From Hwanghaeella grinnelliae (lineage in GTDB: Bacteria > Pseudomonadota > Alphaproteobacteria > UBA8366 > Aestuariispiraceae): a stretch of 64,000 bases of DNA. The stretch spans positions 1,178,001-1,242,000 of the forward strand of contig NZ_SADE01000001.1 in NCBI RefSeq assembly GCF_004005845.1, written 5' to 3'. The notes beneath the pieces were generated by a model. The model saw only the letters and a list, made by a program, of their open reading frames with translations. It was not told the DNA's origin and did not search any database. Positions 45,139 to 53,794 of this stretch are shown in pieces; positions within the stretch are counted from its first letter, which is position 1; the number at the start of each line of letters is the position of its first letter. Position numbers and translations under genes: made by a program.

Positions 45139-46152
45139 ATGGCCTATACGATTGCAGAAAAGCCGGAAGAGGCGCGCGCCTTCGCCGCCGAAACCGCAAA
45201 GGATGAAGATCCGGCGAAGCGGACGGCATTCGACGAAAAGGTCGCCGCGGAAGGCAAGATCGAGCCGCGCGACTGGATGCCGGAGAAATACCGCAAAACG
45301 CTGGTTCGGCAGATTTCCCAGCACGCGCATTCGGAATATGTCGGCATGCTGCCGGAAGGAAACTGGGTGACGCGCGCGCCCAGCTTGCGGCGCAAGGCCA
45401 TTCTGCTGTCGAAAATCCAGGACGAGGCGGGGCATTCCCTGTACCTCTACAGCGCGGCGGAGACCTTAGGCGTTTCCCGCGACGCGATGCTGGAAGCGCT
45501 GCATGACGGCCGCGCCAAATACAGCAGCATTTTCAACTATCCGACCCTGACCTGGGCGGATGTGGCGGCGATCGGCTGGCTGGTCGATGGCGCCGCGATC
45601 GTCAACCAGGTCTCCCTTCAGCGCTGTTCATACGGCCCTTACAGCCGCGCGATGGTGCGGATCTGCAAGGAGGAAAGCTTCCATCAGCGCCAGGGTTATG
45701 AAGCGATGATGGCGCTGGCCCAGGGCACGCCGGAACAGAAGAAGATGGCGCAGGAAGCGCTGAACCGCTGGTGGTGGCCGAGCCTGATGATGTTCGGGCC
45801 GAGCGACAAGGACAGCCCGAATTCCGAACAGAGCATGGCCTGGCGGATCAAGCGCGATTCCAACGACGATCTGCGTCAACGCTTCGTCGACATGACCATT
45901 CCCCAGGCCGACTATCTGGGCCTGACGGTGCCGGACCCGGAGCTGAAGCTGAACGCGGAAACCGGCCATTACGATTTCGGCGAAATCGATTGGGACGAGT
46001 TCTGGCAGGTCGTGAACGGCAACGGCATCTGTAACCGCGAGAGGCTGCAAAACCGGCGCGATGCCTGGGACAAAGGCGCCTGGGTTCGCGAAGCCGCGAT
46101 GGCGCATGCGGACAAGAAAGCCGCCCGCAAACTGGCCGCCGCCGCCGAGTAA
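45139..46152 (+). CDS. paaA: 1,2-phenylacetyl-CoA epoxidase, subunit PaaA
   Basis: The catalytic subunit of the multicomponent di-iron epoxidase, 337 residues. Di-iron ligands are visible in DEAGHSLY and KEESFHQRQ (ExxH patterns), and [11 protein letters not shown] is a PaaA hallmark. It inserts oxygen into the ring of phenylacetyl-CoA. It is the first gene of paaABCDE. CoA ligase (paaK) and ring-opening genes are not in the window. Confidence 0.96.
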   Translation: MAYTIAEKPEEARAFAAETAKDEDPAKRTAFDEKVAAEGKIEPRDWMPEKYRKTLVRQISQHAHSEYVGMLPEGNWVTRAPSLRRKAILLSKIQDEAGHSLYLYSAAETLGVSRDAMLEALHDGRAKYSSIFNYPTLTWADVAAIGWLVDGAAIVNQVSLQRCSYGPYSRAMVRICKEESFHQRQGYEAMMALAQGTPEQKKMAQEALNRWWWPSLMMFGPSDKDSPNSEQSMAWRIKRDSNDDLRQRFVDMTIPQADYLGLTVPDPELKLNAETGHYDFGEIDWDEFWQVVNGNGICNRERLQNRRDAWDKGAWVREAAMAHADKKAARKLAAAAE

Positions 46153-46244
46153 CGGCGCCCGATTTTCAAACGAGTACAGTCACGGGTCGCCGAGTGCGCC
46201 CGCATATCGAAAAACAGACTGGCAGACAGGCAGGAGTGTATCCA

Positions 46245-46529
46245 ATGTCGAAAGAGTGGCCCCTTTGGGAAGTCTTCACCCGCAGCAAAGCGGGGATGCA
46301 TCATCGCCATGCCGGCAGTCTGCGCGCGCCGGACGCGGAAATGGCGCTGCAGAACGCACGCGACGTCTATACCCGACGCGGCGAAGGGGTCAGCATCTGG
46401 GTCGTGAAATCGGTCGACATCACCGCATCCGACCCGGACGACAAGGGCATGCTGTTCGACCCGTCGGACGACAAGATCTACCGCCACCCGACCTTCTACG
46501 ACATCCCCGATGAAGTAGGACATATGTAG
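46245..46529 (+). CDS. paaB: 1,2-phenylacetyl-CoA epoxidase, subunit PaaB
   Basis: A 94-residue small subunit, the normal length. WPLWEVFTRSKAGMHHRHAGSL and the C-terminal YRHPTFYDIPDEV are typical. The ATG at 46245 has CAGGAG upstream; a frame opening at 46194 is not used. PaaB organises the PaaA/PaaC complex. Confidence 0.95.
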   Translation: MSKEWPLWEVFTRSKAGMHHRHAGSLRAPDAEMALQNARDVYTRRGEGVSIWVVKSVDITASDPDDKGMLFDPSDDKIYRHPTFYDIPDEVGHM

Positions 46530-46581
46530 AGTCCGATAGGATCTGCATCGCATTGAATAAGAACGGATTTCAGGGATCGCT

Positions 46582-47340
46582 ATGAATAAGGATCAACATG
46601 TCGAATTCCTGCTGCGGCTGGGCGACAATTCGCTCGTCCTCGGCCACCGCCTGTCGGAATGGTGCGGCCATGCGCCGGTGCTGGAAGAAGACATCGCCAT
46701 GACCAATGTGGCGCTGGACCTGATCGGCCAGGCGCGGATGCTGTACAGCCATGCGGGCGAGATCGAGGGCAAGGGCCGGGACGAGGACGCCATCGCCTAT
46801 CTGCGCGACGTGCTCGATTGGCGGAACTGCCTGCTGGTGGAACAGCCGAACGGCGACTTCGCCGATACCATGGCGCGCCAGTTCCTGTTCGATGTCTGGA
46901 ATTTCGAAGTCTTCTCCGCGCTGACCAAATCGTCTGACGAACAACTCGCCGCCATCGCCGCCAAGGCGCTCAAGGAAATCTCCTACCACCGCCGCCATTC
47001 CGGCGACTGGGTCATCCGCCTGGGCGACGGGACGGAGGAGAGCCGCGCGAAGATGATCGCCGCGCTCGACCGGGTCTGGGGTTTCACGGACGAGCTGTTC
47101 CAGATGGACGATGTGGACAAGGCCGCGCTGGCGGCCGGCATCGGTGTCGATCTGGAAGCCTTGCGCCCGGCCTGGGAGTCCCATGTCGGCGCGGTGCTGG
47201 CCGAAGCGGGCCTGGAAAAGCCCAGCGTCACCTGGTCGGTCAAGGGCGGCCGCACCAAGGGGCACCACAGCGAGCATCTGGGTTTCCTTCTGGCCGAGCT
47301 GCAATTCATGCAGCGCGCCTATCCGAACAGCAACTGGTAG
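46582..47340 (+). CDS. paaC: 1,2-phenylacetyl-CoA epoxidase, subunit PaaC
   Basis: The 252-residue structural ferritin-like subunit that pairs with PaaA. DNSLVLGHRLSEWCGHAP, LDLIGQARMLY and KEISYHRRHSGDWV are characteristic. It lies in the paa operon, 52 bp after paaB. Confidence 0.95.
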   Translation: MNKDQHVEFLLRLGDNSLVLGHRLSEWCGHAPVLEEDIAMTNVALDLIGQARMLYSHAGEIEGKGRDEDAIAYLRDVLDWRNCLLVEQPNGDFADTMARQFLFDVWNFEVFSALTKSSDEQLAAIAAKALKEISYHRRHSGDWVIRLGDGTEESRAKMIAALDRVWGFTDELFQMDDVDKAALAAGIGVDLEALRPAWESHVGAVLAEAGLEKPSVTWSVKGGRTKGHHSEHLGFLLAELQFMQRAYPNSNW

Positions 47341-47374
47341 GCGCGGGGGCATGGGATAGGAAAGGCGGCAGGCG

Positions 47375-47896
47375 ATGAACACCCATCCGATCACCGATCC
47401 GGCGCTTGGCGACCGAGCGGCCTGGGCCGTGCTGCGCGATGTGACGGACCCGGAGATTCCGGTCCTCACGCTGGAAGACCTGGGCGTCATCCGCGCGGTG
47501 GATGTGGACCTTGAACATCACAGCGTTCATGTGACCATCACGCCGACCTATTCGGGTTGCCCCGCCATGCAGACGATGGAAATCGATATCCGCGACCGAT
47601 TGATGCGCGCGGGTTTCACCACGGTCGATGTGGAGACCGTGCTGTCGCCGGCCTGGACCACCGATTGGCTGACCGAGACAGGGCGCGAGAAACTGCGCGC
47701 CTATGGCATCGCCCCGCCGGCGAAAGGCGAAGGCGGCGGCAAGGCCGTGCTGATGGGGCATGACCCCGTGGTCGCCTGTCCGCAATGCGGATCGGAAGAC
47801 ACCAAGCCGATCAGCGAATTCGGCTCCACGGCCTGCAAGGCGCTTTATCGCTGCAATGCGTGTTTAGAGCCCTTCGACTATTTCAAGTGCATATAA
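47375..47896 (+). CDS. paaD: phenylacetate-CoA oxygenase maturation protein PaaD
   Basis: A 173-residue protein of the MIP18/DUF59 type, thought to help Fe-S or di-iron assembly. DPEIPVLTLEDLGVIR and PTYSGCPAMQ mark the DUF59 core. The C-terminus carries a zinc-ribbon-like CPQCGS...CNACLEPF with four Cys. It sits between paaC and paaE. Confidence 0.93.
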   Translation: MNTHPITDPALGDRAAWAVLRDVTDPEIPVLTLEDLGVIRAVDVDLEHHSVHVTITPTYSGCPAMQTMEIDIRDRLMRAGFTTVDVETVLSPAWTTDWLTETGREKLRAYGIAPPAKGEGGGKAVLMGHDPVVACPQCGSEDTKPISEFGSTACKALYRCNACLEPFDYFKCI

Positions 47897-47917
47897 AGTT
47901 CTGAGGAAACGAATCTC

Positions 47918-49051
47918 ATGTCCAAGTTCCACCGCTTGAAAGTCAGCGACGTCCGCCGGGAGACCGAGGACACCGTCTCCATCGCCTTCCAGGTGCCGGA
48001 CGATTTGCGCGCCGATTACAGCTTCATGCCGGGCCAGTATCTGACGCTGAAGGCGGATCTGGGCGGGGAAGACGTGCGCCGGACCTATTCGATTTGCAGC
48101 GCGGCGAATGAGTTCCAGGGCGGCGCGGGGGAATTGCGCGTCGCGGTCAAACGCGTCGATGGCGGGCTGTTCTCCTCCTACGCCAATGAAAACATCTCAG
48201 CCGGCGACGAGATCGAGGTCATGGTGCCGGACGGGCGGTTCACTGTTTCGCCGGACCCGGCCGCGTCGAAAACTTATGTCGCCTTCGCCTCGGGCAGCGG
48301 CATCACGCCGGTCATGTCGATGATAAAGACCGTCTTGGCGGCGGAGCCGGACAGCAGCTTCACGCTGTTTTACGGCAACCGGTCCACCGGCAGCATCATC
48401 TTCCGCGACGCGCTGGAGGATTTGAAGGACCGCTATCACGACCGCTTCACCCTGGTCCATGTGTTCAGCCGGGAATTCCAGGAAGCGCCGCTGTTCAACG
48501 GCCGTCTGGATACGGACCGCGCCGGGCAATTGCTCGATGCGCTGGTCGAGCTGGGCGATGTGGACAAGTTCCTGATCTGCGGCCCGGGCAGCATGATCGC
48601 CGACGTCACCGCCGCGCTGGAACAGCGCGATGTGCCGAAGGACAAGATCGGGTTTGAGATGTTTACCCCGGCCGACGGGTCTTCACCGCTCGCCAAGCCC
48701 GCCTCGGTCGGCGCCGCTGACGGGGCGGGGGACAGTGACGTCGCGGAACTTGCCGCGCCGGGTGCGGAAGCGGAAGTCACCGTCGTCATCGACGGCGCGC
48801 GCACCAAATTCGCGCTGGCGGGCGATGGCGACAACATCATGCAGGCCGCCCGGGACCAGGGCGCCGACGCGCCGTTTTCCTGCACCGGGGGCGTGTGCGC
48901 CTCCTGCCGCGCGCGGCTGAAGGAAGGCCGCGTGGAAATGGACGTCAACTTCGCCCTCAGCGACGAAGAACTCGCCCAGGGCTATATCCTCACCTGCCAG
49001 TCCCACCCCCGCACCACGCGGGTCGTGGTGGACTATGATGATGCGGTTTGA
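47918..49051 (+). CDS. paaE: 1,2-phenylacetyl-CoA epoxidase reductase subunit PaaE
   Basis: A 377-residue NAD(P)H-dependent reductase feeding electrons to PaaABC. The FAD/NAD module shows RTYSICSA and ASGSGITPVMS, followed by a C-terminal [2Fe-2S] ferredoxin domain with Cys in CTGGVCASC and a final Cys in LTCQSHP. The protein ends VVVDYDDAV. It is the last intact paa gene. Decayed copies of its 3' end occur 4.6 and 5.7 kb downstream, and all the accessory genes of the next 5 kb sit behind it. Confidence 0.95.
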   Translation: MSKFHRLKVSDVRRETEDTVSIAFQVPDDLRADYSFMPGQYLTLKADLGGEDVRRTYSICSAANEFQGGAGELRVAVKRVDGGLFSSYANENISAGDEIEVMVPDGRFTVSPDPAASKTYVAFASGSGITPVMSMIKTVLAAEPDSSFTLFYGNRSTGSIIFRDALEDLKDRYHDRFTLVHVFSREFQEAPLFNGRLDTDRAGQLLDALVELGDVDKFLICGPGSMIADVTAALEQRDVPKDKIGFEMFTPADGSSPLAKPASVGAADGAGDSDVAELAAPGAEAEVTVVIDGARTKFALAGDGDNIMQAARDQGADAPFSCTGGVCASCRARLKEGRVEMDVNFALSDEELAQGYILTCQSHPRTTRVVVDYDDAV

Positions 49052-49105
49052 GAAGCGCGCTATTCGTATACTGTGACATAAAATTCTGCTACCTAAACTA
49101 AGTAG

Positions 49106-50305
49106 CTAAGAAGTTTCGCTTTTGCTTTTGTCCTGTGTCAGGTGCGCATGAAGCGTGATTTCAAATATCTTTTCTTCCGTCCCATCGACGGTACATATTG
49201 CTGATTTCAAGTCCGCAGTTGGTGCTTCATCCTCAAATCGCTGCAGAAAACTCTTGGCCACATAAGCGGCTAACTTTTGAGTTGGCCGTGTTCCCGGAAC
49301 ACTTATCCTCATCGTTCCGTTTCGGTCCATTTTTTCGTCAGGATCGCGAAACATGAAACTTACCTTCATCGCCATGGTTGCTCCAACATTCTTCGCTTGT
49401 TCAAAATGCCGCTTTGAATGTTCTTCAGCAAACATCGGTGCGGCCGCTTCATGTGAAATCAACATGCTAATCTCGAGCGCGAGAAGGCAAAGCACCTCAG
49501 CTTTGTCTTGTTCATGAGGTTGCCAAGCATTCCCACGTTTTCTGTTCCCGTGAAAATAAAACCCACGCATATCAACAAGGTGATCGATCACCCGATTCAC
49601 TGTAGGCGACTGAGATAGCAATTTCTCAGTATCGGAGTTTCGTGGTCTCGTTGGCGGCGTGCGAACGCTGAGAGCTTCCGTGATTATTGCGTGCAAGTCC
49701 GGATTTGCCTTCAACGCAGCCTTTAACTGGACGGATTTGAACTTTCCATCGCCATACAGAGACTCGATTAACAGGAAAGAATAACGAAATGAATCGATGA
49801 ATCTTTTTTCAGTCATCGCTTTTCGCGATGCAGCTACCAAAGTGGCTTCGAACTCTGGTGCCGGTCCGCTTTCGGCGGCCATCAATGCCATAGTGAGCAT
49901 CGAGTAAGGTATTTCTAAAGTATGTTCAGCCTTACCCGTGCTTAGTTTCTCTATTTGGATTTCCCTTATCTCTTCGTCCGTTTCACCTTCGAAGGCTGTT
50001 TCAATTTCATCAATTAGTATTTCAGTATCAAAATAACATCGTAGGTAGGAGAAAGCCTTCTCGACCTGCATGCTAACAAACGGCAGCAAGGAATCGCGAT
50101 CTGTGATTGAGGCTTTAGCCTTCCCGTGTTCATGCACCTCAAGCTTGGGGGAAAGGCTCAAAGGTTGACCAATGAAAGTGATTTTGAAGGCGATAATTTT
50201 TCCATCTTGGGAGACCGGGTTCAGTTGGCCGTCCAATATTGGAATCGGCCAGTAGTCTTCTAGACGGATTGGCTTGTCGAGTTTCAAAAGATAACAAATA
50301 CGCAT
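49106..50305 (-). CDS. unknown protein with HEPN-like R-x4-H motif, next to a reverse transcriptase
   Basis: A 399-residue protein, visibly AT-richer in codon use than the paa genes. The N-terminal half (to about 130) is beta-like and acidic. The helical middle includes FRYSFLLIESLYGDG (about 173-187) and a conserved-looking block MRGFYFHGNRKRG, in which Arg247-x4-His252 matches the R-x4-6-H motif of HEPN ribonucleases. HEPN proteins are common effectors in abortive-infection and toxin systems. It lies 158 bp downstream of the RT gene on the same strand. I cannot assign a named family; a resemblance to proteins annotated as MauJ is recalled but unverified. Confidence 0.6.
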   Translation of the reverse strand: MRICYLLKLDKPIRLEDYWPIPILDGQLNPVSQDGKIIAFKITFIGQPLSLSPKLEVHEHGKAKASITDRDSLLPFVSMQVEKAFSYLRCYFDTEILIDEIETAFEGETDEEIREIQIEKLSTGKAEHTLEIPYSMLTMALMAAESGPAPEFEATLVAASRKAMTEKRFIDSFRYSFLLIESLYGDGKFKSVQLKAALKANPDLHAIITEALSVRTPPTRPRNSDTEKLLSQSPTVNRVIDHLVDMRGFYFHGNRKRGNAWQPHEQDKAEVLCLLALEISMLISHEAAAPMFAEEHSKRHFEQAKNVGATMAMKVSFMFRDPDEKMDRNGTMRISVPGTRPTQKLAAYVAKSFLQRFEDEAPTADLKSAICTVDGTEEKIFEITLHAHLTQDKSKSETS

Positions 50306-50463
50306 TCGGTATGTGCTTTCTGAAATTACGACGACGAAATTGTGACGACCGTTTTCGAAACTTCTTGGGCTGGAATTTCAGAATTCAGTTTCGTGTATTG
50401 GTAGATGAATTGAAAGGCATTTACTTTGATCTCATGCAATCAAGTCGCTGTGTAGACTTAATC

Positions 50464-51726
50464 CTAATGACTAACTTTCGGCCATTGAAAAGGTTCTGTC
50501 GGTAAGTCTCTTAGTGAGCTCACGCCAAGAAGTCTTCGACCGGAAATGACGGCTCTTGAGCGCGCATCAGTGTACGCGCCAATCAATTTTCGAACTTCGT
50601 TATCAACATGCGTGTCAAGGTTAACAAAAATATTGGAATCATTACAAAAACGATAGTGTTTTCCCCAACCGTGTACCGTCCCAGATATTCGCAGCATTGT
50701 TGGCACTAGTGCGAATTCTGGTTTGAATTTCTCTTCTGATCCCAGCATCTGTTTCGATGAGTCACTTACAATACTGTGAATTTTCTCTTTGAATTTTCCT
50801 ACAGATTGCCCATCCGGGCGGATCAACCCGTTAATCATCTCAATTCCAAGAAAAACGAAGCCGTCCTTGAAATTTTGAACACCAAAACTCGATTTTTCTT
50901 TGGAAAAGTCCATACCTAAACCATCAAGATATTTCTTCGCATACCTGAACGTTCTAGAAACCTCCTTTTCACTTGGCCCCAGTATCAAAATGTCATCGAT
51001 GTACCGAATACAGCGACAGGCTCCTTCGTTCATTGTTCGATCAAAATCATACAGTAGAATATTTCCCATCAACGGTGAGAGCGAGCTGCCTTGCGCTACA
51101 CCAAGATCTTCTCGCGGGAATCGATTGGCGCCAACTCCGAGCTCGGACAAGTTCGACAACTCGACTTTTATGCATTCGTCGAAAAGAGCTAAAAAGTCGG
51201 GGTCCGGAACGGCATCTGATACAATTTTTTTGACGGTAGATTTCCTGATCCTTGTGAAGAAGGATTGGATGTCTGCACATCTGACAAATTCCATCCCTTC
51301 CGCTTTTGCATCGAGTGCCGCACGGATTGCAGCAGGCACCGCCGCTAGACTCTCGTCATCACGCTTCTTTACACCACCAAAGCTGTAAGGTGTTGAGGCA
51401 TATGGCTTCAAATTCGCGTTAGCCAACAAATAATCCAGTACCGATCTCTGTATGATGCGGGTCTCAATCGGAGCTATAACAAGCGGACGAAAGTCCCCCG
51501 GATTTCGCTTGGGGATTTTTTTGCCTACGGCAGGCTGAAATACGTATTTGTCGGAACGTAGTTGCCTTTGCAGGCGGCGAATTTCTTTGTCGATTTTCAA
51601 CGCATATTCGTCGACCTCGTCGCTCGTACGGCTAGAGCGCGATGACTTGCCATTTGCGTAAACCTGTCGCCACGCAGCCATAAGCGCGGCCTGCGTCGTC
51701 ACGGATTTGAATGCCTTGCTTTTCAT
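50464..51726 (-). CDS. reverse transcriptase of unknown group
   Basis: A 420-residue RNA-directed DNA polymerase. RT motifs are in order: FRPLVIAPIETRIIQR (79-94), the catalytic Asp152 in ADIQSFF, AQGSSLSPLMGN (211-222), the active-site YIDD at 242-245, and FLGIEM (292-297). A VHGWGKHY block near 351 recalls the thumb/domain X of group II intron maturases, but no endonuclease domain or intron RNA was recognised. The QGxxxSP motif argues against a diversity-generating retroelement RT. A 133-bp duplicated sequence lies upstream, and a HEPN-like gene lies downstream. A defence RT is likely but unproved. Confidence 0.85.
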   Translation of the reverse strand: MKSKAFKSVTTQAALMAAWRQVYANGKSSRSSRTSDEVDEYALKIDKEIRRLQRQLRSDKYVFQPAVGKKIPKRNPGDFRPLVIAPIETRIIQRSVLDYLLANANLKPYASTPYSFGGVKKRDDESLAAVPAAIRAALDAKAEGMEFVRCADIQSFFTRIRKSTVKKIVSDAVPDPDFLALFDECIKVELSNLSELGVGANRFPREDLGVAQGSSLSPLMGNILLYDFDRTMNEGACRCIRYIDDILILGPSEKEVSRTFRYAKKYLDGLGMDFSKEKSSFGVQNFKDGFVFLGIEMINGLIRPDGQSVGKFKEKIHSIVSDSSKQMLGSEEKFKPEFALVPTMLRISGTVHGWGKHYRFCNDSNIFVNLDTHVDNEVRKLIGAYTDARSRAVISGRRLLGVSSLRDLPTEPFQWPKVSH

Positions 51727-51768
51727 TCGGTCCTGGGGGCCCTGTTGGTCGCTTACCCGTCCGACCGT

Positions 51769-51901
51769 GCGCTAAACTCTGCCGAGGTGCCAACTGGCCC
51801 TTTCGGAAGCTCCGCGACAAGGACGTTCGCCCTTATGGCGGCGCTGCACTTAACCTCAAGATCACTGGGAAGCCCAGTCAGCCAGAGGCCAAACGCCAAA
51901 G
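51769..51901. repeat. 133-bp direct repeat, copy A
   Basis: Identical base for base to 52141-52273 by reading. The copy begins GCGCTAAACTCTGCCGAGG and ends AAACGCCAAAG. It starts 43 bp upstream of the RT gene. The offset between copies is 372 bp. Identity at every position suggests recent duplication or gene conversion. Confidence 0.95.
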
Positions 51902-52140
51902 TCACTCCGAGCGAATACCGAAACCAGTCCAGTAGCCCGGCCCGCGCCAGCAAACTGGCACGTTTTTGCATCGATCATCCATCAGCTTCTCCTTTCAAAA
52001 CTGTACCCTTTTTGGGTGCAGAGGCAAGCCGGTGGCGATCTATCGCCCTCCACCCGCGCCTCTTGAAAAATGCCGACCAGCCGCCCCAACAGGTCCCCTC
52101 GACGGAGAAAGCAACGGCTATGGTCGTACCGGACGGGTGG

Positions 52141-52273
52141 GCGCTAAACTCTGCCGAGGTGCCAACTGGCCCTTTCGGAAGCTCCGCGACAAGGACGTTC
52201 GCCCTTATGGCGGCGCTGCACTTAACCTCAAGATCACTGGGAAGCCCAGTCAGCCAGAGGCCAAACGCCAAAG
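52141..52273. repeat. 133-bp direct repeat, copy B
   Basis: The second perfect copy. ACCCGTCCG borders copy A (51755-51763), and its reverse complement CGGACGGGT borders copy B (52130-52138), so short inverted sequences sit at equivalent places beside the two copies. Confidence 0.95.
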
Positions 52274-52375
52274 CCTAACCAACTAAATATTGTTCCGCGC
52301 GAGCGAAATTTCAAGGACTACGGTCAATATCTTGATTATTTTAACTATAGGTAGCAGGTAAGGAGATTGTGTGTC

Positions 52376-52425
52376 GGGTTACGGTGACGGTAACCCAAAC
52401 ACTATGGAGTTACGGTAGCAGTAAC
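52376..52425. promoter_or_regulatory. twin GTTAC...GTAAC palindromes
   Basis: GTTACGGTGACGGTAAC (52378-52394, within a longer near-palindrome GGGTTAC...GTAACCC) and GTTACGGTAGCAGTAAC (52409-52425) share arms and spacing. Their starts are 31 bp apart, close to three helical turns. This looks like a tandem operator for a dimeric regulator, between the broken higA and the RT module. The regulated gene is not obvious. Confidence 0.6.
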
Positions 52426-52445
52426 CAAAATAGGATTGCACCTCG

Positions 52446-52640
52446 TCAGGCCGTTGCATCCGATAAAGGCTCGACCTGTCTGTTGATATCACGGCCGCTT
52501 TCCGCCGATGCGCGGGACAGGTCGTGGGCGAATTGCAGGTTCATCCAGAATTCGGGCGTGGTGCCGAAGCATTTGGCGAGGCGCAGAGCCGTGTCGGCGG
52601 TTATGCCGCGCCAACAATAAGTCGACAGCATCCGTCTCAA
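52446..52640 (-). pseudogene. C-terminal fragment of a HigA-type antitoxin
   Basis: From about 52622 downward the frame reads RGITADTALRLAKCFG then TTPEFWMNLQ, the conserved second half of HigA/VapI-type antitoxins (end of the helix-turn-helix and the FWMNLQ block). The N-terminal helices are missing; the first residues of the frame do not fit the family. The matching N-terminal piece is found at 57538-57621 on the same strand. No HigB toxin is seen. Confidence 0.75.
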
Positions 52641-53452
52641 TCACATTGCATGTGCCGACAGACGGTTTGCTTGAAGGCGCGTACACGCTCTTCGGCAAAG
52701 CGGATGCCGCCATTGACGCGGAAGTCGACGAACGAAACTTTCGCCATCACATGCGAAGAAAGCACGGTGTAGTAGTCGCAAAAGAAATTCGGCTTGGCAT
52801 TCTCCGGAGTGCGATAGCACCTAATCTTCCTAATCAGGTCGCCGGGTTTTCCGAAATAGACTTCGCTGGTCCCCAGAGTATCGTGCCGCTTTAATGTGCC
52901 ATAGTCGCCGATATACGGCTCATAGTCTCGCGGATGAAAAATTGCTGAATCGTAAGCGACTGGTTTAGACGTTGAAATTGCACCTTCTGTGAGAACGGAG
53001 CGAAGTTGGGTCGACGGACTCTTCAAATCGGTGTTTCCATTCCGTCGCGCAGCGACAAAGCTCTCGTTCAGCCGAGCAAGTGCAACACTGTAAGGCTCGC
53101 CGGCGGGATAAGTCAGGACGATGAAGATTGTATCTGCTTCGATCTCTGACGGAAGCTCAACAACCTGCTTTTCTGAATGGTGGCTGGTGAGGTAAATGTA
53201 AGCCCTCGGTAGATTGAACACGGCTAGAGGCGCCGCTTCAGTCTCGCCCCTCGGCATCGGCATCGTAATTTTTATTAAGTCCATCTCGGTCGTGAAAAAG
53301 AATCCGTTCGGAATATCACCCATTCCGGGGATTCGGGTCGCCTGTGAAACGCTCGAAGAAACTAAAAGGACAGCCAACGCAAGTTGGCTGACCAGGAACG
53401 TTTTGCCACACCACCAAGCAGGGCCAATTGTGTCAGAGGCCAAGTTTGCCAT
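52637..53452 (-). CDS. exported protein of unknown function
   Basis: A 271-residue protein with a hydrophobic N-terminal segment (about 18-35, LVSQLALAVLLVSSSVS) that looks like a signal peptide. The rest is mixed, with four Cys in the C-terminal quarter (RCYRT, FFCDYY, VCRHMQC). Codon use is intermediate. Its 3' end abuts the higA fragment, and its 5' end is 94 bp from a decayed paaE copy. I recognise no family. Confidence 0.55.
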   Translation of the reverse strand: MANLASDTIGPAWWCGKTFLVSQLALAVLLVSSSVSQATRIPGMGDIPNGFFFTTEMDLIKITMPMPRGETEAAPLAVFNLPRAYIYLTSHHSEKQVVELPSEIEADTIFIVLTYPAGEPYSVALARLNESFVAARRNGNTDLKSPSTQLRSVLTEGAISTSKPVAYDSAIFHPRDYEPYIGDYGTLKRHDTLGTSEVYFGKPGDLIRKIRCYRTPENAKPNFFCDYYTVLSSHVMAKVSFVDFRVNGGIRFAEERVRAFKQTVCRHMQCD

Positions 53453-53546
53453 TCAGATTACCCTGTCTTCCTGCAGCCGATGCATCTCTATGATGCCGAC
53501 TTGTTCTTCCAAGGTCTACTCTGACGGCACCTTCGTTCTCAACTGG

Positions 53547-53722
53547 CAGGCTGCCCGCGACCAGGGCGTCGATGCGCCGTTCTCCTGCACGGGGGGGCTG
53601 TGCTTCCTGTCGCGCGCGGCTGAAGGAAGGCCGCGTGGAGATGGTCGTCAACGTCGTGCCCGGCGACGAAGAACGCGTCCAAGGCTATATCCTCACCTGC
53701 CAGTCCCACCCCCGCACCGGTT
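53547..53722 (+). pseudogene. decayed duplicate of the paaE 3' end, copy 2
   Basis: The sequence matches the ferredoxin-domain end of paaE (48842-49016), for example the block encoding QAARDQG then DAPFSCTGG and, later, LTCQSHP. A net 2-bp loss around 53600 breaks the frame. Many differences from paaE are at third codon positions, so the copy diverged under coding constraint before decaying or came from a related strain. It breaks off before the terminal VVVDYDDAV. Confidence 0.85.
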
Positions 53723-53794
53723 GAAACCGATGCAGGGGCAGTGTGCCTGTGTCGCATCCCGTAGGGGCGGTGAGGCGATACGATTACAGTACGG

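Larger units (their letters stand above)
51727..52445. other. RT upstream region: direct repeats and possible non-coding RNA template
   Basis: About 720 bp with no convincing conserved gene. It contains two copies of a perfect 133-bp repeat, a possible 72-residue minus-strand frame (51753-51971), and a pair of palindromes at 52376-52425. A strong SD-like AAAGGAGAAG precedes three overlapping minus-strand ATGs near 51971-51983. Defence RTs and retrons often have a structured RNA just upstream of the RT gene, so this is where such an RNA would be expected. Confidence 0.4.

Noticed and set aside
51753-51971. 72-residue minus-strand gene over repeat copy A
   Set aside because: A hydrophobic start and nearby SD-like sequence make it possible, but competing ATGs in other frames and the repeat structure leave no evidence that it is translated, so it is described only within the region entry.
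51769-52273. Template/variable repeat pair of a diversity-generating retroelement
   Set aside because: The two 133-bp copies are identical, with no adenine-specific differences. The second copy is not at the end of a target gene, and the RT has QGxxxSP rather than the DGR-type motif.
50464-52445. Group II intron
   Set aside because: No domain V-like hairpin, no GUGYG-type 5' end and no endonuclease domain were recognised around the RT. The maturase-like block alone is not enough.
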